A stretch of DNA of 21,959 nucleotides from an uncultured Eggerthella sp. (GCA_958431815.1 CAUASB010000017.1:1-21959); one strand, 5' to 3'. Counted from the first letter of the stretch, positions 1 through 9,131 are shown. Notes: a model not told the origin generated them from the sequence alone. Program-made: numbers and translations.

Positions 1-4
1 GAGT

Positions 5-1177
5 TTGAAGAAGCCTTCTATTTATGCGTTGGGTGTGAGCCAGCAGTTCAGAAGTAGGCTTCGCAACCTTGACAGCGGTCTTATGTCTATCGGAACTTTG
101 GTCGATATGGGACGCGATGGTTTCGAGAGAAAATATCATACGGGCTATATCTTTACTGAGCAGGTAAAGGATGCTCTCCTTGCCTACTTCAAACGGCACG
201 GATTCGATAAAGTGCCCGGTTGGGGTAACAGTTCGCAAGCGGCTGCTGCAACAGGGGTGTTGGAAGCGGTAGCCCATAATGACGCCAGACATGAGAAGAA
301 TAACGAATCCGCTGACGATAGTCGGCCGATAAACGCTACCCAGCAAATGCCGTCGCTGCCAACAAGTCGTTCTCTGGTGTTTGCCGCTGATCCTATTGGC
401 GTGCTCATGCTTGATGATGAATGCGCTGAATATCTTGGTCAGCTTGGCATAAAGACGATTGCTGATTTGGTGCGTGAACTTGGGCAGGGGAGCAAAAACC
501 CTGGTGCAGCTTTCGCTCCTCGTTTAACTGCCTCTATTGCCCTAGAGCAGCGGGCTTATGCCTTTTCTGACCCTCTCAGTAAAGAACAACTTAAAGTGCT
601 TGTTAGCCTTTCCGGATCGGAGGCATTCGTTTTCGACCTGTTCGGCGTTCTGTGCGACGTTGATTCGATATGCAGTAAAAATGGCTACAGCATCGATTCG
701 GCGCTTTCGTCTGGTTTGGGCGAGATCCCTCTTTCGTCCCTTGATCTTGACCCCTTGCTCGTAAAGCGTCTTGAACGAAAGGGTGCCACAAAAGTTTCCG
801 ACGTGCTTTCGCTGAGCGAGGAAGAATTCGCCGAAAAGTATCAACGCAGCGCAAATAGTACGCGCATGGTTTATAGCGAGATAGAGAAACTCAAGAGTGA
901 TGATGGGCTTGCAGGTTTTGGCGAAAGCTATGACGCATTCGTTTCACATTATTCTCGCTCGGCGGCAATGGCGTCCAGGGATGTACGCAATGCCTTTGAG
1001 GGAGCAGATTACCCTGTTTCCGAAAAAGAGCTCAATGTGTTTGCGATTCCGCTTGCAACTGAGGTTTTGAGGAAGGGCGATGGTCATAGTCCGTCGGTGC
1101 GGGAAGTGGCAAGGCAACTTCGTTCAATGGCCTACGTCGGGAAAGTGGCGCAAGCAACCTTGACTCGAAGGTTGTGA
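5..1177 (+). CDS. Helix-hairpin-helix (RNAP alpha-CTD-like) repeat protein, probably 5'-partial
   Basis: At least 390 aa; the frame is open to the left edge (codon 2-4 is a sense codon), so TTG 5 is only the first possible start in view and the gene may begin outside the window. Three segments resemble the alpha C-terminal domain of RNA polymerase, with a short helix, 'G..TI.DLV' and a further helix: residues about 5-70, 128-185 (QLGIKTIADLV) and 238-297 (RKGATKVSDVLSL). Residues 75-125 are a low-complexity linker. Such domains bind DNA or serve as protein adaptors; no catalytic motif is visible. The gene ends at TGA 1175-1177, and the same frame stays open straight into the next gene, so the two may be halves of one protein of about 1,070 aa. 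It heads the operon with ParB-like, SNF2 and PglZ genes. The domain assignment is by eye and the function is unknown. Confidence 0.72.
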   Translation: MKKPSIYALGVSQQFRSRLRNLDSGLMSIGTLVDMGRDGFERKYHTGYIFTEQVKDALLAYFKRHGFDKVPGWGNSSQAAAATGVLEAVAHNDARHEKNNESADDSRPINATQQMPSLPTSRSLVFAADPIGVLMLDDECAEYLGQLGIKTIADLVRELGQGSKNPGAAFAPRLTASIALEQRAYAFSDPLSKEQLKVLVSLSGSEAFVFDLFGVLCDVDSICSKNGYSIDSALSSGLGEIPLSSLDLDPLLVKRLERKGATKVSDVLSLSEEEFAEKYQRSANSTRMVYSEIEKLKSDDGLAGFGESYDAFVSHYSRSAAMASRDVRNAFEGADYPVSEKELNVFAIPLATEVLRKGDGHSPSVREVARQLRSMAYVGKVAQATLTRRL

Positions 1178-1213
1178 GCAAATGTTGCTGCGCTCGATAG
1201 CGACAAGCCTTAT

Positions 1214-3232
1214 GTGACAGTTACCTTGCCTGATGATGCCAACTGGCGTTATGCGGCTGGGGCTTTAAAGCGCGAATACAGGAAAGGCTTGATATGCAAC
1301 ACCCAAGATGGGACATTCGACTTCAGGATGGACACTATCCATCTTTCCGAATGGCTGAATAGTTTGCCTGACAACCTTGGGCATCTTGTAAATGCTCGCG
1401 TGAATGGCGCGAGTTTACCTTCATGTGCTTCGATTTTCCAAACAGATGCAGCGCAGGTTAAGACGCTTTTGCAAAAGGTTTATTCCATGCGTCCGCTTAT
1501 CATCGAGGAACGTTTCCTTCCGATGTTTGAAACGTATGAGTTCACGCCTGCTAAGTTCGCAAATATAACGGGCCAAACAGTGAATGTGTTCCGCTTCCTG
1601 GCGGATGTTTCTACTGCTCCGAAAAGTGGGAAAATTCCTATCCTGCATGATGCGGACGAACAACCGGAAAGTGCCCAGCTTTCTGAGACGCTAAGCGAAT
1701 CTGGCAATCCTGCAGAAGACGGCATTCCTGAGGTGGATGCGGAATCTGCTCTTGAATATGTAGTGAAGAAATATGCTAGTGACCAGCCACGGCTTTTGGT
1801 TGACCTTTGGCAACAGTACTTGAAATTGGCCAAAAAGCGGTTTCCGGCTGAAGAATGGACTGCTCTGGAGGATTTAGGGAAGTTCTACGGGAAGCTGCTC
1901 GATGCCGATTGCGCAATTGTTAGCGTATATTCCGACGATAAATCCCAAATGATGGTTCGTTATTACGATTTCTCTTCAGCTGATTTCGGTGAGCTTTCTC
2001 GTCTTCTTGCCAAACAAGCGGGAAGAAATGTTGAATGTGGTTTTGCCTATGTGCTTAGTCATGATGCGGATTTCAAAGAAGAGTGCGAAGAGCTTGATTT
2101 GCGCAATGATGTCGAGGTCCATTTTGTGGCTTCCCATTATTGCAATTTTGCGTCTGGGGTCGAGATTGGCGAGTACCCGTTGGTTAAGCTTGGCGAAGCA
2201 TCGAGTGAGTTTCAGCTTCGTCAGTTGATTGGTGAAATAGGTCCCGTCAATGTTTCGGCCCTTGAAAAGGAATACAGTCAACGCTATGGCGTTACAGGGC
2301 AGCTGTTCTTCGATAAATATTTGCCACGAGTAATTGATTTAAGAAGGGGCAATCAGTACTACCCTTCGAATGATCAGCATGTATTGAGCGGTGAGCAGCA
2401 GGACTTCTTGCGGGAAGAGTTGGAAAACGGTGGTGTTTGCTATTCGGCAGATTTGCTGAAAACTCGTTTTGAAGTCCGGTTCCCGAAAAGCTCTGTTGAT
2501 GTTCTGTCTCCTGAAGTATTGGGTTCCTTAGGCCGAAAGCTTTCCGATGGTTTGGTGTTCGACTACAACACAAACATTAGGGAATATTTCGCAAGTTTGC
2601 TGCAAGGCAAAAAGCGTTTTTCCGTTAAGGATCCCGGGTTTGGCGAAGCTGTTTTCCGACACCAGGTATTTCGCTCCGAACTTGAAAGGGCCAAGCGCCA
2701 GTTTGATTTCGTTGAGGTTGCAGACGACTCGTATGTGGCAACCGCTCCTTTTATGCGGCTTGATTCAAAAGTTTCGCGTTGGGACCTGCAAGATTACCTG
2801 AATTGCGCAATTGATTTCATGGAACCGGGTGTGCCTTATACCGTGTTCAGCTTGCGTAAGGCCGGATTCAAACACAAGGTTGATTGCCTTGAGGAAGAAT
2901 TGGGTTTCGGCCAGTTCTTCTATGAGTCGCTTTTGAGTATGGGGTACGTGAACAGCAGACTCAAGAAAACACGTGTTGGAAACTGCAAGGTGTTCTGCCG
3001 GACGGAGGGGAGCTATAGCGGATCCCTTTTGGTTGAGTGGGTTATGGAAGAAAATCCTGCCCTTGAACTCGAGGAACTATCAGGTATTTTGGCCGAAAGT
3101 TTTGGCATTGAAGTGGAGCTCAGCAGGCTTCGTTCTTTGGTGAAACGCTCTGATTGCTATTACCAGAAAGAGCTTGACATGGTGTTCAGCTCCGAGAATG
3201 AGTACGGAAAGAAGGTCCAAGAATGGCTTTAA
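1214..3232 (+). CDS. Large unknown protein with sigma-region-4/winged-helix-like segments; possible 3' half of the preceding gene
   Basis: The protein is 672 aa from GTG 1214. That start has no Shine-Dalgarno-like sequence; the 35 bases before it are sense codons in the same frame as the upstream gene, starting directly after its TGA at 1175-1177. Residues about 50-125 look like repeated helix-turn-helix units of the sigma region 4 type (ARVNGASLPSCASIF, then a QVKTLLQKVYSM helix). Residues 150-175 are an acidic linker. The rest is mixed alpha/beta with several winged-helix-like stretches (for example 490-540 and 560-660). I recognise no enzyme motif and no membrane segment. The 3' end overlaps the ParB-like gene by 10 bases, so translation is probably coupled. 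I read it as a DNA-binding or scaffold component of the PglZ module. If the TGA is a real lesion, this half may be poorly translated. Confidence 0.68.
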   Translation: MTVTLPDDANWRYAAGALKREYRKGLICNTQDGTFDFRMDTIHLSEWLNSLPDNLGHLVNARVNGASLPSCASIFQTDAAQVKTLLQKVYSMRPLIIEERFLPMFETYEFTPAKFANITGQTVNVFRFLADVSTAPKSGKIPILHDADEQPESAQLSETLSESGNPAEDGIPEVDAESALEYVVKKYASDQPRLLVDLWQQYLKLAKKRFPAEEWTALEDLGKFYGKLLDADCAIVSVYSDDKSQMMVRYYDFSSADFGELSRLLAKQAGRNVECGFAYVLSHDADFKEECEELDLRNDVEVHFVASHYCNFASGVEIGEYPLVKLGEASSEFQLRQLIGEIGPVNVSALEKEYSQRYGVTGQLFFDKYLPRVIDLRRGNQYYPSNDQHVLSGEQQDFLREELENGGVCYSADLLKTRFEVRFPKSSVDVLSPEVLGSLGRKLSDGLVFDYNTNIREYFASLLQGKKRFSVKDPGFGEAVFRHQVFRSELERAKRQFDFVEVADDSYVATAPFMRLDSKVSRWDLQDYLNCAIDFMEPGVPYTVFSLRKAGFKHKVDCLEEELGFGQFFYESLLSMGYVNSRLKKTRVGNCKVFCRTEGSYSGSLLVEWVMEENPALELEELSGILAESFGIEVELSRLRSLVKRSDCYYQKELDMVFSSENEYGKKVQEWL

Positions 3233-4458
3233 CAATAGAGGGAATCGAACGCGGAAACGTTCAGGAAACAGGTCGCGTTAGCAAGCTTACGATCGATGGT
3301 GTGGCGCAGAACTACAAGGTGTATCGAATTCGCCTTGACGAACTTTACTACAACCCTCAAAACGATCGTATTGCAACATGGATGAGTTCTTATGCGAGCA
3401 ATGGAGGGGCGGTCGATCCCTCTCCTGAAGGGCGTCCTGCCTACAACAATGCGGTGGCCGAATTCATTCGGCAAAGCAACCCCGAGGCATTGAAGAAAAC
3501 GCGCAACAATATTCGTCTTTACGGGCAGGAAGTACCAGCCATTGTGCTGGAGGATGGTTTGATTATCGATGGCAACCGTCGTTTTACCTGCTTGCGTGAG
3601 CTTGCGGCCGAAGACGAAACATTCAACTGGATTGATGCGATGGTCTTGCCTATGAGCGTCGCAAGCGATCCTAAGCGCGTGAAGCAATTGGAGCTTGCCA
3701 TCCAGTTTGGTCAAGAGGGAAAAGTTGACTACAACCCTATTGATCGCCTGGTAGGTATCTACAACGATATTTTGAAAAACAGACTGCTTACCCCCGAAGA
3801 GTATGCGAAGTATGCAAACGTTCCCATACGAGAAGTAAAAGACCTGGTTGCCCGAGCAAGGCTTATGGCTGATTTTCTTGACTTCTGCAATTGCCCCAAC
3901 GAGTATCACCTTGCACGTGAACTCGAGATCAACGGCGCTTTGCAGGAAATGCCGCGTTTGATGAAGAAATGTGCCGACAACGATGAAGCGGAAGATTTGA
4001 AGACATGCATTTTCGCCAACATCGTTGCGGGCCCGCAGAGCGACTTCAATCGCTTCATCCGCCGATTCAAGCCCATCCTTGAATCTTCTGCTGCTCCAGG
4101 TTTTATTCAGCAGGAGCTTGACTTGGCCGCAGAGGTGTCCGATCGCTTGGAAAAGATGGATAAGGTGTCCCTCGACTCTATTCGCGATGAGGTTCGCGGG
4201 GATTCTGAGTTTGTCCAAAAATTCAATGATACGTTCGATTTTGCCAGCGAAAAGGCCAAGGCAAGCAAGGTGCTTTCTGCTCCGGTTGAAAACATCATGT
4301 CGGCAGCAAGCTTGTTAGAAAGCGTGGAAGGGTCGCTGTTCGCTCGTTTTTCCGAAGAAGACAGGCGTAAGGCTTTACGTGGCTTGAAGGAGATTTCTGC
4401 TTATGCCAAGGCCCTGATTGCCGACTTGGATGAAAGCGGTGCTTCGGATGAGGCTTAG
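3223..4458 (+). CDS. ParB/sulfiredoxin-fold domain protein
   Basis: The protein is 411 aa. ATG 3223 is preceded by GAAGG at 3211-3215 (7-base spacing) and overlaps the upstream stop by 10 bases. The N-terminal half carries the ParB-like layout: a 'NP.ND' segment at residues 44-48, GQEVPAIV at 101-108 and DGNRRFTCLREL at 116-127, matching the ParB box 'G.RR...A..L'. A helical segment at 156-185 and a helix-turn-helix-like stretch at about 190-213 (LTPEEYAKYANVPIREVKDL) follow, again as in ParB/KorB proteins. The C-terminal 190 aa are helical and unassigned. Members of this superfamily bind or hydrolyse CTP or ATP, act as DNA clamps, or in some lineages have nuclease activity; the sequence does not say which applies here. 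It is neither beside a parA gene nor near an obvious origin. Its place between the DNA-binding genes and the helicase/PglZ pair suggests a DNA-loading or recognition role in an accessory system. Confidence 0.8.
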   Translation: MALTIEGIERGNVQETGRVSKLTIDGVAQNYKVYRIRLDELYYNPQNDRIATWMSSYASNGGAVDPSPEGRPAYNNAVAEFIRQSNPEALKKTRNNIRLYGQEVPAIVLEDGLIIDGNRRFTCLRELAAEDETFNWIDAMVLPMSVASDPKRVKQLELAIQFGQEGKVDYNPIDRLVGIYNDILKNRLLTPEEYAKYANVPIREVKDLVARARLMADFLDFCNCPNEYHLARELEINGALQEMPRLMKKCADNDEAEDLKTCIFANIVAGPQSDFNRFIRRFKPILESSAAPGFIQQELDLAAEVSDRLEKMDKVSLDSIRDEVRGDSEFVQKFNDTFDFASEKAKASKVLSAPVENIMSAASLLESVEGSLFARFSEEDRRKALRGLKEISAYAKALIADLDESGASDEA

Positions 4459-6397
4459 GGTTTCATACCGAAATGGCCTTGAAATAGTTGTTGAGGGCAT
4501 CCAGATGGAGGACTTCGTTAAGTCTTCCATCTGGAAAGTTCGGCTTTCTGCTGTGCGTCGGCGCTCGGTCGGGTTGGAGGGGCAACGAATCTTGTTTCCC
4601 CCCAACCTTCCTAAAACTGATGTAGAGAAAGTGCTAGAGGCTCTTTCGTCTATTGACTCGGAGAAGGCCGAAGTTGTATTCGATAATTCGTTCGAACAGG
4701 CAACCGAGAAAAGAGAGTCGCTGATTCGCGAAAAGGCGCAGGTAGGTCTTGCTATTAAAGCGCACAGCAGTCAAGTGCTTGATGAATTTGCTCATTTTTC
4801 CAGCGTGGTTAATTCACTCATGGCACGTCCGTTGCTGGAGCGTCAGCTTTGGGATGCTTTCTACATGTGCACGATGGGGAAGTCTGCGAACTTTTCGGTG
4901 CCTGGCAGCGGCAAGACGGCTACCACGCTTGGCATGTTCGCATATTTAAAGAGCCTTCATCTGACAGAGCGTTTAGTCGTGGTGGGGCCGAAGAACTCTT
5001 TCGGTTCCTGGAAAGACGAATGGGAAACGTGCTTTGGAGAAGCTCCTGCTGCATTGTGCTTTCACGATGCTCGTTGGAAGAACAAGCCAAGGAACACGAG
5101 ATACCAAGAATTAAGGCTCAACGGTACGCGTTATGATTTGATTCTTATCAACTACGAAGCGTTAGAAGGCTATGCGAGTGCGGTTCAAAGCTTGGTTTCC
5201 ACAAGCGCAATGTTGGTATTCGATGAAGTGCATAAAGTGAAGCAGATAGGTGGCATCAGGGCTAATGCCGCATTGGAGTCTGCACGCGGGGCAAAATATG
5301 TGGTTGCGCTTACCGGAACGCCTATTCCCAATTCGTATTCGGATATCTACAACATGCTTCACTTGCTGTATCCGCTTGAATATGGCGACTATTTTGGATT
5401 TACCACTTCATATTTAGCCAATCCAGACCCCGATGAAACGGCGGAGATAAATAAGGCGCTTCAGCCGTTTTTCTGCCGTACTAACAAACAGAGTTTGAAT
5501 GTGCCCGAGGCCTCGCCCGACCAGGTTATGAGGGTGGATGCCACACCAGAAGAGAATGAGCTGCTGTGGATTTTGAGGGATGAGTATAAGCGTTCGCCGC
5601 TTGCGCTGATTATGCGTATCTTGCAGCTTGAATCGAACCCTCAAATGTTGCTGTTGCCGGTAAACGAGGGTGACTGCTTTGGGCTTTTTGATACGGACGT
5701 CTCTATCGACCAAGAAGTGCCGTCATTTGTGAGCGACCCAGACGCAATTATACTTATCGATAAGTGCACTCCTTCGTCAAAATATCTCGCTTGCTTGAAT
5801 GCGGTACGCAATCTGGCTGAGCAGGGCAAGAGCGTGGTTGTCTGGTGTTTCTTTAAGAAGAGTATGTATTCGTTTGAGCGCGATCTACGTACTTACGGGT
5901 TTACCGCCAACGTTATTTGCGGTGACACCCCGCAAGAAGAGCGTGACGAGATACTTCGCGCATTTAAAGAAGACGGACCTTCGATTTTGGTGACGAATCC
6001 ACAGACCTTGGCGGAGTCGGTTTCGCTTCATTCGGTTTGCCATGATGCGGTGTATTTCGAGTACAGCTATAACCTGGTGCACCTTCTGCAGTCGAAGGAC
6101 CGAATTCATCGCCTGGGCCTGAAGCCGGGCCAATATACCCAATATCTGTTTATGCAGACGACATACAGCCTCATGGGCAAGTGCGGTCTGGAGCAGAAAG
6201 AGTGGTCGTTGGATGAGAACATTTATAACCGTTTGAAAGAGAAAGAACAGCGAATGCTTGAAGCGATCGATCGTGGTGTTCTGGAGCCGGGTGACACCGA
6301 TGAATCGGATTTACGCAAAGTGTTTAAGGGGCTTTTTGAAGAGGAGTCGGACGAAAAGGGTTCGGATTTTCAGGTTGTTCAGAATTCAGGAGCATAG
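4448..6397 (+). CDS. SNF2-family (SF2) DEAH-type helicase/translocase
   Basis: The protein is 649 aa from ATG 4448, which overlaps the ParB-like stop by 11 bases; the frame is open to TTG 4418, but MRLRVSYRNG reads as a natural N-terminus. Residues 1-130 are a unique N-terminal domain. The two RecA folds follow: motif I PGSGKT at 152-157, motif II FDEVH (DEAH-type) at 258-262, motif III ALTGTP at 287-292, an insert at about 360-440, then motif V (TNPQTLAESVSL) near 516-527 and motif VI QSKDRIHRLG at 548-557, where the two arginines are the expected fingers. This motif set is typical of SNF2 translocases, which move on double-stranded DNA by ATP hydrolysis without necessarily unwinding it. The motif I lead-in (SVPGSGKT) differs from the common D..GLGKT. 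No nuclease or methylase domain is fused to it. Six bases separate it from pglZ, so the two are surely co-translated. Confidence 0.9.
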   Translation: MRLRVSYRNGLEIVVEGIQMEDFVKSSIWKVRLSAVRRRSVGLEGQRILFPPNLPKTDVEKVLEALSSIDSEKAEVVFDNSFEQATEKRESLIREKAQVGLAIKAHSSQVLDEFAHFSSVVNSLMARPLLERQLWDAFYMCTMGKSANFSVPGSGKTATTLGMFAYLKSLHLTERLVVVGPKNSFGSWKDEWETCFGEAPAALCFHDARWKNKPRNTRYQELRLNGTRYDLILINYEALEGYASAVQSLVSTSAMLVFDEVHKVKQIGGIRANAALESARGAKYVVALTGTPIPNSYSDIYNMLHLLYPLEYGDYFGFTTSYLANPDPDETAEINKALQPFFCRTNKQSLNVPEASPDQVMRVDATPEENELLWILRDEYKRSPLALIMRILQLESNPQMLLLPVNEGDCFGLFDTDVSIDQEVPSFVSDPDAIILIDKCTPSSKYLACLNAVRNLAEQGKSVVVWCFFKKSMYSFERDLRTYGFTANVICGDTPQEERDEILRAFKEDGPSILVTNPQTLAESVSLHSVCHDAVYFEYSYNLVHLLQSKDRIHRLGLKPGQYTQYLFMQTTYSLMGKCGLEQKEWSLDENIYNRLKEKEQRMLEAIDRGVLEPGDTDESDLRKVFKGLFEEESDEKGSDFQVVQNSGA

Positions 6398-6403
6398 AGG
6401 CAT

Positions 6404-9091
6404 ATGTCCCAAATAGATGTAATAGAGCAGTTGAAGCAGCGTTTCGCTGAACCTCTGGAGGAGTGTGCGCAGCGACGTATTGTGGTGTGGCACGATGCCG
6501 ACGGAGAGTTTGAGGATCAGTTTGATGAACTATCGCAGCAAGGCCTCGATGGTTCGGGTACCGTTGACGACGCGATGATCGCATCGGGCGAGTTGGTGCG
6601 TGCTATTCGCTTTGTGAAGGCTGAAGATGGCGTGATGTTTGCCGTAAAACGTCTGGTGAACCGCGAAGATACCGTAAACGATATCTTGCTGTATCGAAAG
6701 CAGTCTCGCGGTGCTGTTGAAGGCGATTGGCTTGCTGATGTTGAGTTATACGCCGACCACTTCCAGGCGGATTATTACTCGCTTTTGGCGGATCGGATCG
6801 GTGCTGATGAATCTGCGACTGTGCGGGAAGCACTGCAGAAGCATAAGAAATTTTTTGCAGCGCAAATGCGTATAAAGCGTTTTTCCGCATTGATGCCGGA
6901 ACCTGCATCGGACGAAGACGTTGAATTGGGCATTTTGGCGGCAGTACTTGGTGCTACTCATCCCGACCAAGCCAATGTTGCTTTCGTGGTACGCGCATAC
7001 CTGCAGCTGCTGCTGCATTCGGGTTTCGAGGAAGCGCAACTGTTGTTGGCAAAATACAATGCCGAAGAAACGCTTGGTAACCTGGTTAGCCGCCGAACTG
7101 GTTATCGGGGCAGCCTGACCGACTGCGATTCGCTCAGTGCTTTTGCCGCCCATCTTCTGCTTACGGCCGCTTCGCATGTTATGCCTGAAGGAGCGCTTTC
7201 TGGTTTGGAGGCACACATTGCCCAACCATATGCGCCGTTCTGTATGGCGTTGATTAAGGATTGGGATCGAGATCCTTCCGCTGCGGAAGACCTGTTTGAG
7301 GTATGTCGATTGGTGGAAGACGAATACAACCTACCTGCCCGTTTTGCCGAGCTTCCACTTGCCAATGTTCTGGAATGCGATGTGCTTCCTTGCGTGAATG
7401 AGGTTATTCTGCAGCAATTGTTTGCCTCTGTTGCGGGTGGCTCGAACCGCCTCGAGGAAACGCATGCGGTAATTGACCGCCGTAAAGATTTGGCGTGGTA
7501 CGGACGGGTTTCCGCTTATTTTGAGATGCTGGAAGCTTCCGTTGCCATGAAGGAATTTGAGCAAAGCCATGTTGGGGCCTTTACCCTCGCTGATGCCAAA
7601 AAGGTTTGGGATGCCTATGCAAATGATTGGTGGCGTATGGATGGGTATTATCGCAAGCTTTGCATGGCGTATTCCGCATGCCAGAAGGTGGGTATCGCGG
7701 TACTCGAGAATCCTTCACGCAGTGTTGCCGAATGGGCCGAGAGGCTGTATGAGAACTGGTTTTTGGCAAAGGTTTGCGACTGTTGGACTAGCGCTGCATC
7801 GGAACAGTGGGAAAAGCGGGGCTATGTGGCAGGCGTGCCGCAGCAGCGGAATTTCTTTTGGGATACCTTGCCGGGATACTCCGATATGAAAACCACGGTA
7901 GTAGTGGTGTCCGATGCATTGCGTTATGAAGTTGCTTGCGACATCGCTAAGACATTGAACCGCGAGCGTGGTGGCAAGGTGAAGCTCGGCAGCATGCAGG
8001 GCATATTCCCTACAGTGACCGAGTTTGGCATGCCGGCGCTTCTTCCGCAGAAAACACTGTCACTCGATTGGGATAAGGGGTCTGTTTCTGCAGACGGCAT
8101 GCCTACAGCGACTACCGAACAGCGTGAGGCGGTGCTGCGTACAGCGCGACCGGCGGCGCGTGCTCTGCGAGTATCGCAATACCTGGAAATGCCCAGTGTG
8201 GAGCGGAAAGCCATGCTGAAAGACGCCGGTTTAGTGTACCTGTATCACAACAAAATTGACGCTACGGGCGAAAAGCCCACCACCGAACAAGATGTGTTCG
8301 ATGCTTGCGCCGATACGATTGGTGAATTGTGTGCTTTAGCGCGGCGCATTTGCGCTGATGCTCCAGCGGCACGTGTGGTTATAACGGCCGATCATGGGTT
8401 CCTGTATACCCGTCACGAGTTGAAAGAATGCCAGAAGGTGGGTAAGGACTCCCTTCCGGGTGCTGATGTCATTTCCGGTAAGCGCCATCTGGTGGCTCAT
8501 TCTGCCGAGCTGGATAGCTGGTTTGGTGCAGAAAACCCTGACGCCATGTTGTTTATCCGCATGAATATGGACGCTGTTGAGGGTGGAGAGCATATCGGGC
8601 TGGCGCCGCGTCAAAGCGTGCGCATCAAACGGCCCGGCGGCACATCTCATTATGTGCATGGCGGTGTTAGCATGCAGGAAATGTGCGTTCCCGTAGTGGG
8701 ATTCTATAAAGTTAATGCACGTTCGAAGGAATTTGAAGCCACGCAACCTGCTATGTTGAGCGTGCTTTCGGATAGCCGACGCATTACCAATTCGCCGTTT
8801 CGCGTAAAGCTTATCCAGGATGCGCCAGCAACAGGAAAAACTTTGCCCTGCGAATACGAGCTGGCATTTACTGATGCTTTCGGGAATGAAGTAAGTACTG
8901 TAGTCAAAGCGCATGCCGACAAAGCATCAGAAAACCCGCAAAACCGTGTGCTGGAGGTGCAGTTCAGCCTGCGTTCCGATTTGAACTTTTCAGCGAAGGA
9001 TGCTTATTACCTGGTTGCGCGCGATAAGAAGGCAGGCGTGATAATCTGGCGCGAGGAATACCGTATCGAGATTTCGTTTGCCGCCATTTAA
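6404..9091 (+). CDS. pglZ: PglZ domain protein, type A (BREX-type alkaline phosphatase superfamily)
   Basis: The protein is 895 aa, in the size range of BREX-1 PglZ type A. Start ATG 6404 has AGAGG at 6396-6400 and AGGAG at 6388-6392 just upstream. The N-terminus (QRRIVVWHDADGEFEDQFDEL, residues 23-43) matches the opening that I associate with type A proteins. Residues 70-480 are helical. The PglZ fold begins near 495: VVVSDALRYE (D504), a GIFPTVTEFGMPALLP loop (533-548), LYHNKIDATGE (613-623) and ITADHGFLYTR (660-670, with the D663/H664 metal ligands). These are the alkaline-phosphatase-like metal and nucleophile positions and look intact. The last 150 aa are beta-rich. In BREX the protein is essential for phage restriction and acts with PglX and BrxB/C, whose genes are not seen here. 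The partners visible are the SNF2 and ParB-like proteins. Confidence 0.92.
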   Translation: MSQIDVIEQLKQRFAEPLEECAQRRIVVWHDADGEFEDQFDELSQQGLDGSGTVDDAMIASGELVRAIRFVKAEDGVMFAVKRLVNREDTVNDILLYRKQSRGAVEGDWLADVELYADHFQADYYSLLADRIGADESATVREALQKHKKFFAAQMRIKRFSALMPEPASDEDVELGILAAVLGATHPDQANVAFVVRAYLQLLLHSGFEEAQLLLAKYNAEETLGNLVSRRTGYRGSLTDCDSLSAFAAHLLLTAASHVMPEGALSGLEAHIAQPYAPFCMALIKDWDRDPSAAEDLFEVCRLVEDEYNLPARFAELPLANVLECDVLPCVNEVILQQLFASVAGGSNRLEETHAVIDRRKDLAWYGRVSAYFEMLEASVAMKEFEQSHVGAFTLADAKKVWDAYANDWWRMDGYYRKLCMAYSACQKVGIAVLENPSRSVAEWAERLYENWFLAKVCDCWTSAASEQWEKRGYVAGVPQQRNFFWDTLPGYSDMKTTVVVVSDALRYEVACDIAKTLNRERGGKVKLGSMQGIFPTVTEFGMPALLPQKTLSLDWDKGSVSADGMPTATTEQREAVLRTARPAARALRVSQYLEMPSVERKAMLKDAGLVYLYHNKIDATGEKPTTEQDVFDACADTIGELCALARRICADAPAARVVITADHGFLYTRHELKECQKVGKDSLPGADVISGKRHLVAHSAELDSWFGAENPDAMLFIRMNMDAVEGGEHIGLAPRQSVRIKRPGGTSHYVHGGVSMQEMCVPVVGFYKVNARSKEFEATQPAMLSVLSDSRRITNSPFRVKLIQDAPATGKTLPCEYELAFTDAFGNEVSTVVKAHADKASENPQNRVLEVQFSLRSDLNFSAKDAYYLVARDKKAGVIIWREEYRIEISFAAI

Positions 9092-9131
9092 TTTTAGGTT
9101 GCCGGGAATGGGCGAGTAGGAGGGTTTTGCC

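Noticed and set aside
1182..1217. Mini-frame of 11 codons whose TGA overlaps GTG 1214, possible translational coupling
   Set aside because: ATG 1182 has no good ribosome binding site and the peptide is arbitrary; the unbroken frame from the upstream gene is a simpler explanation for the absence of a start signal at 1214.
3229..4218. A 329-codon minus-strand frame opposite the ParB-like gene
   Set aside because: It covers the ParB motif region in reverse, has no protein-like pattern, and the + strand gene is clearly coupled to its neighbours.
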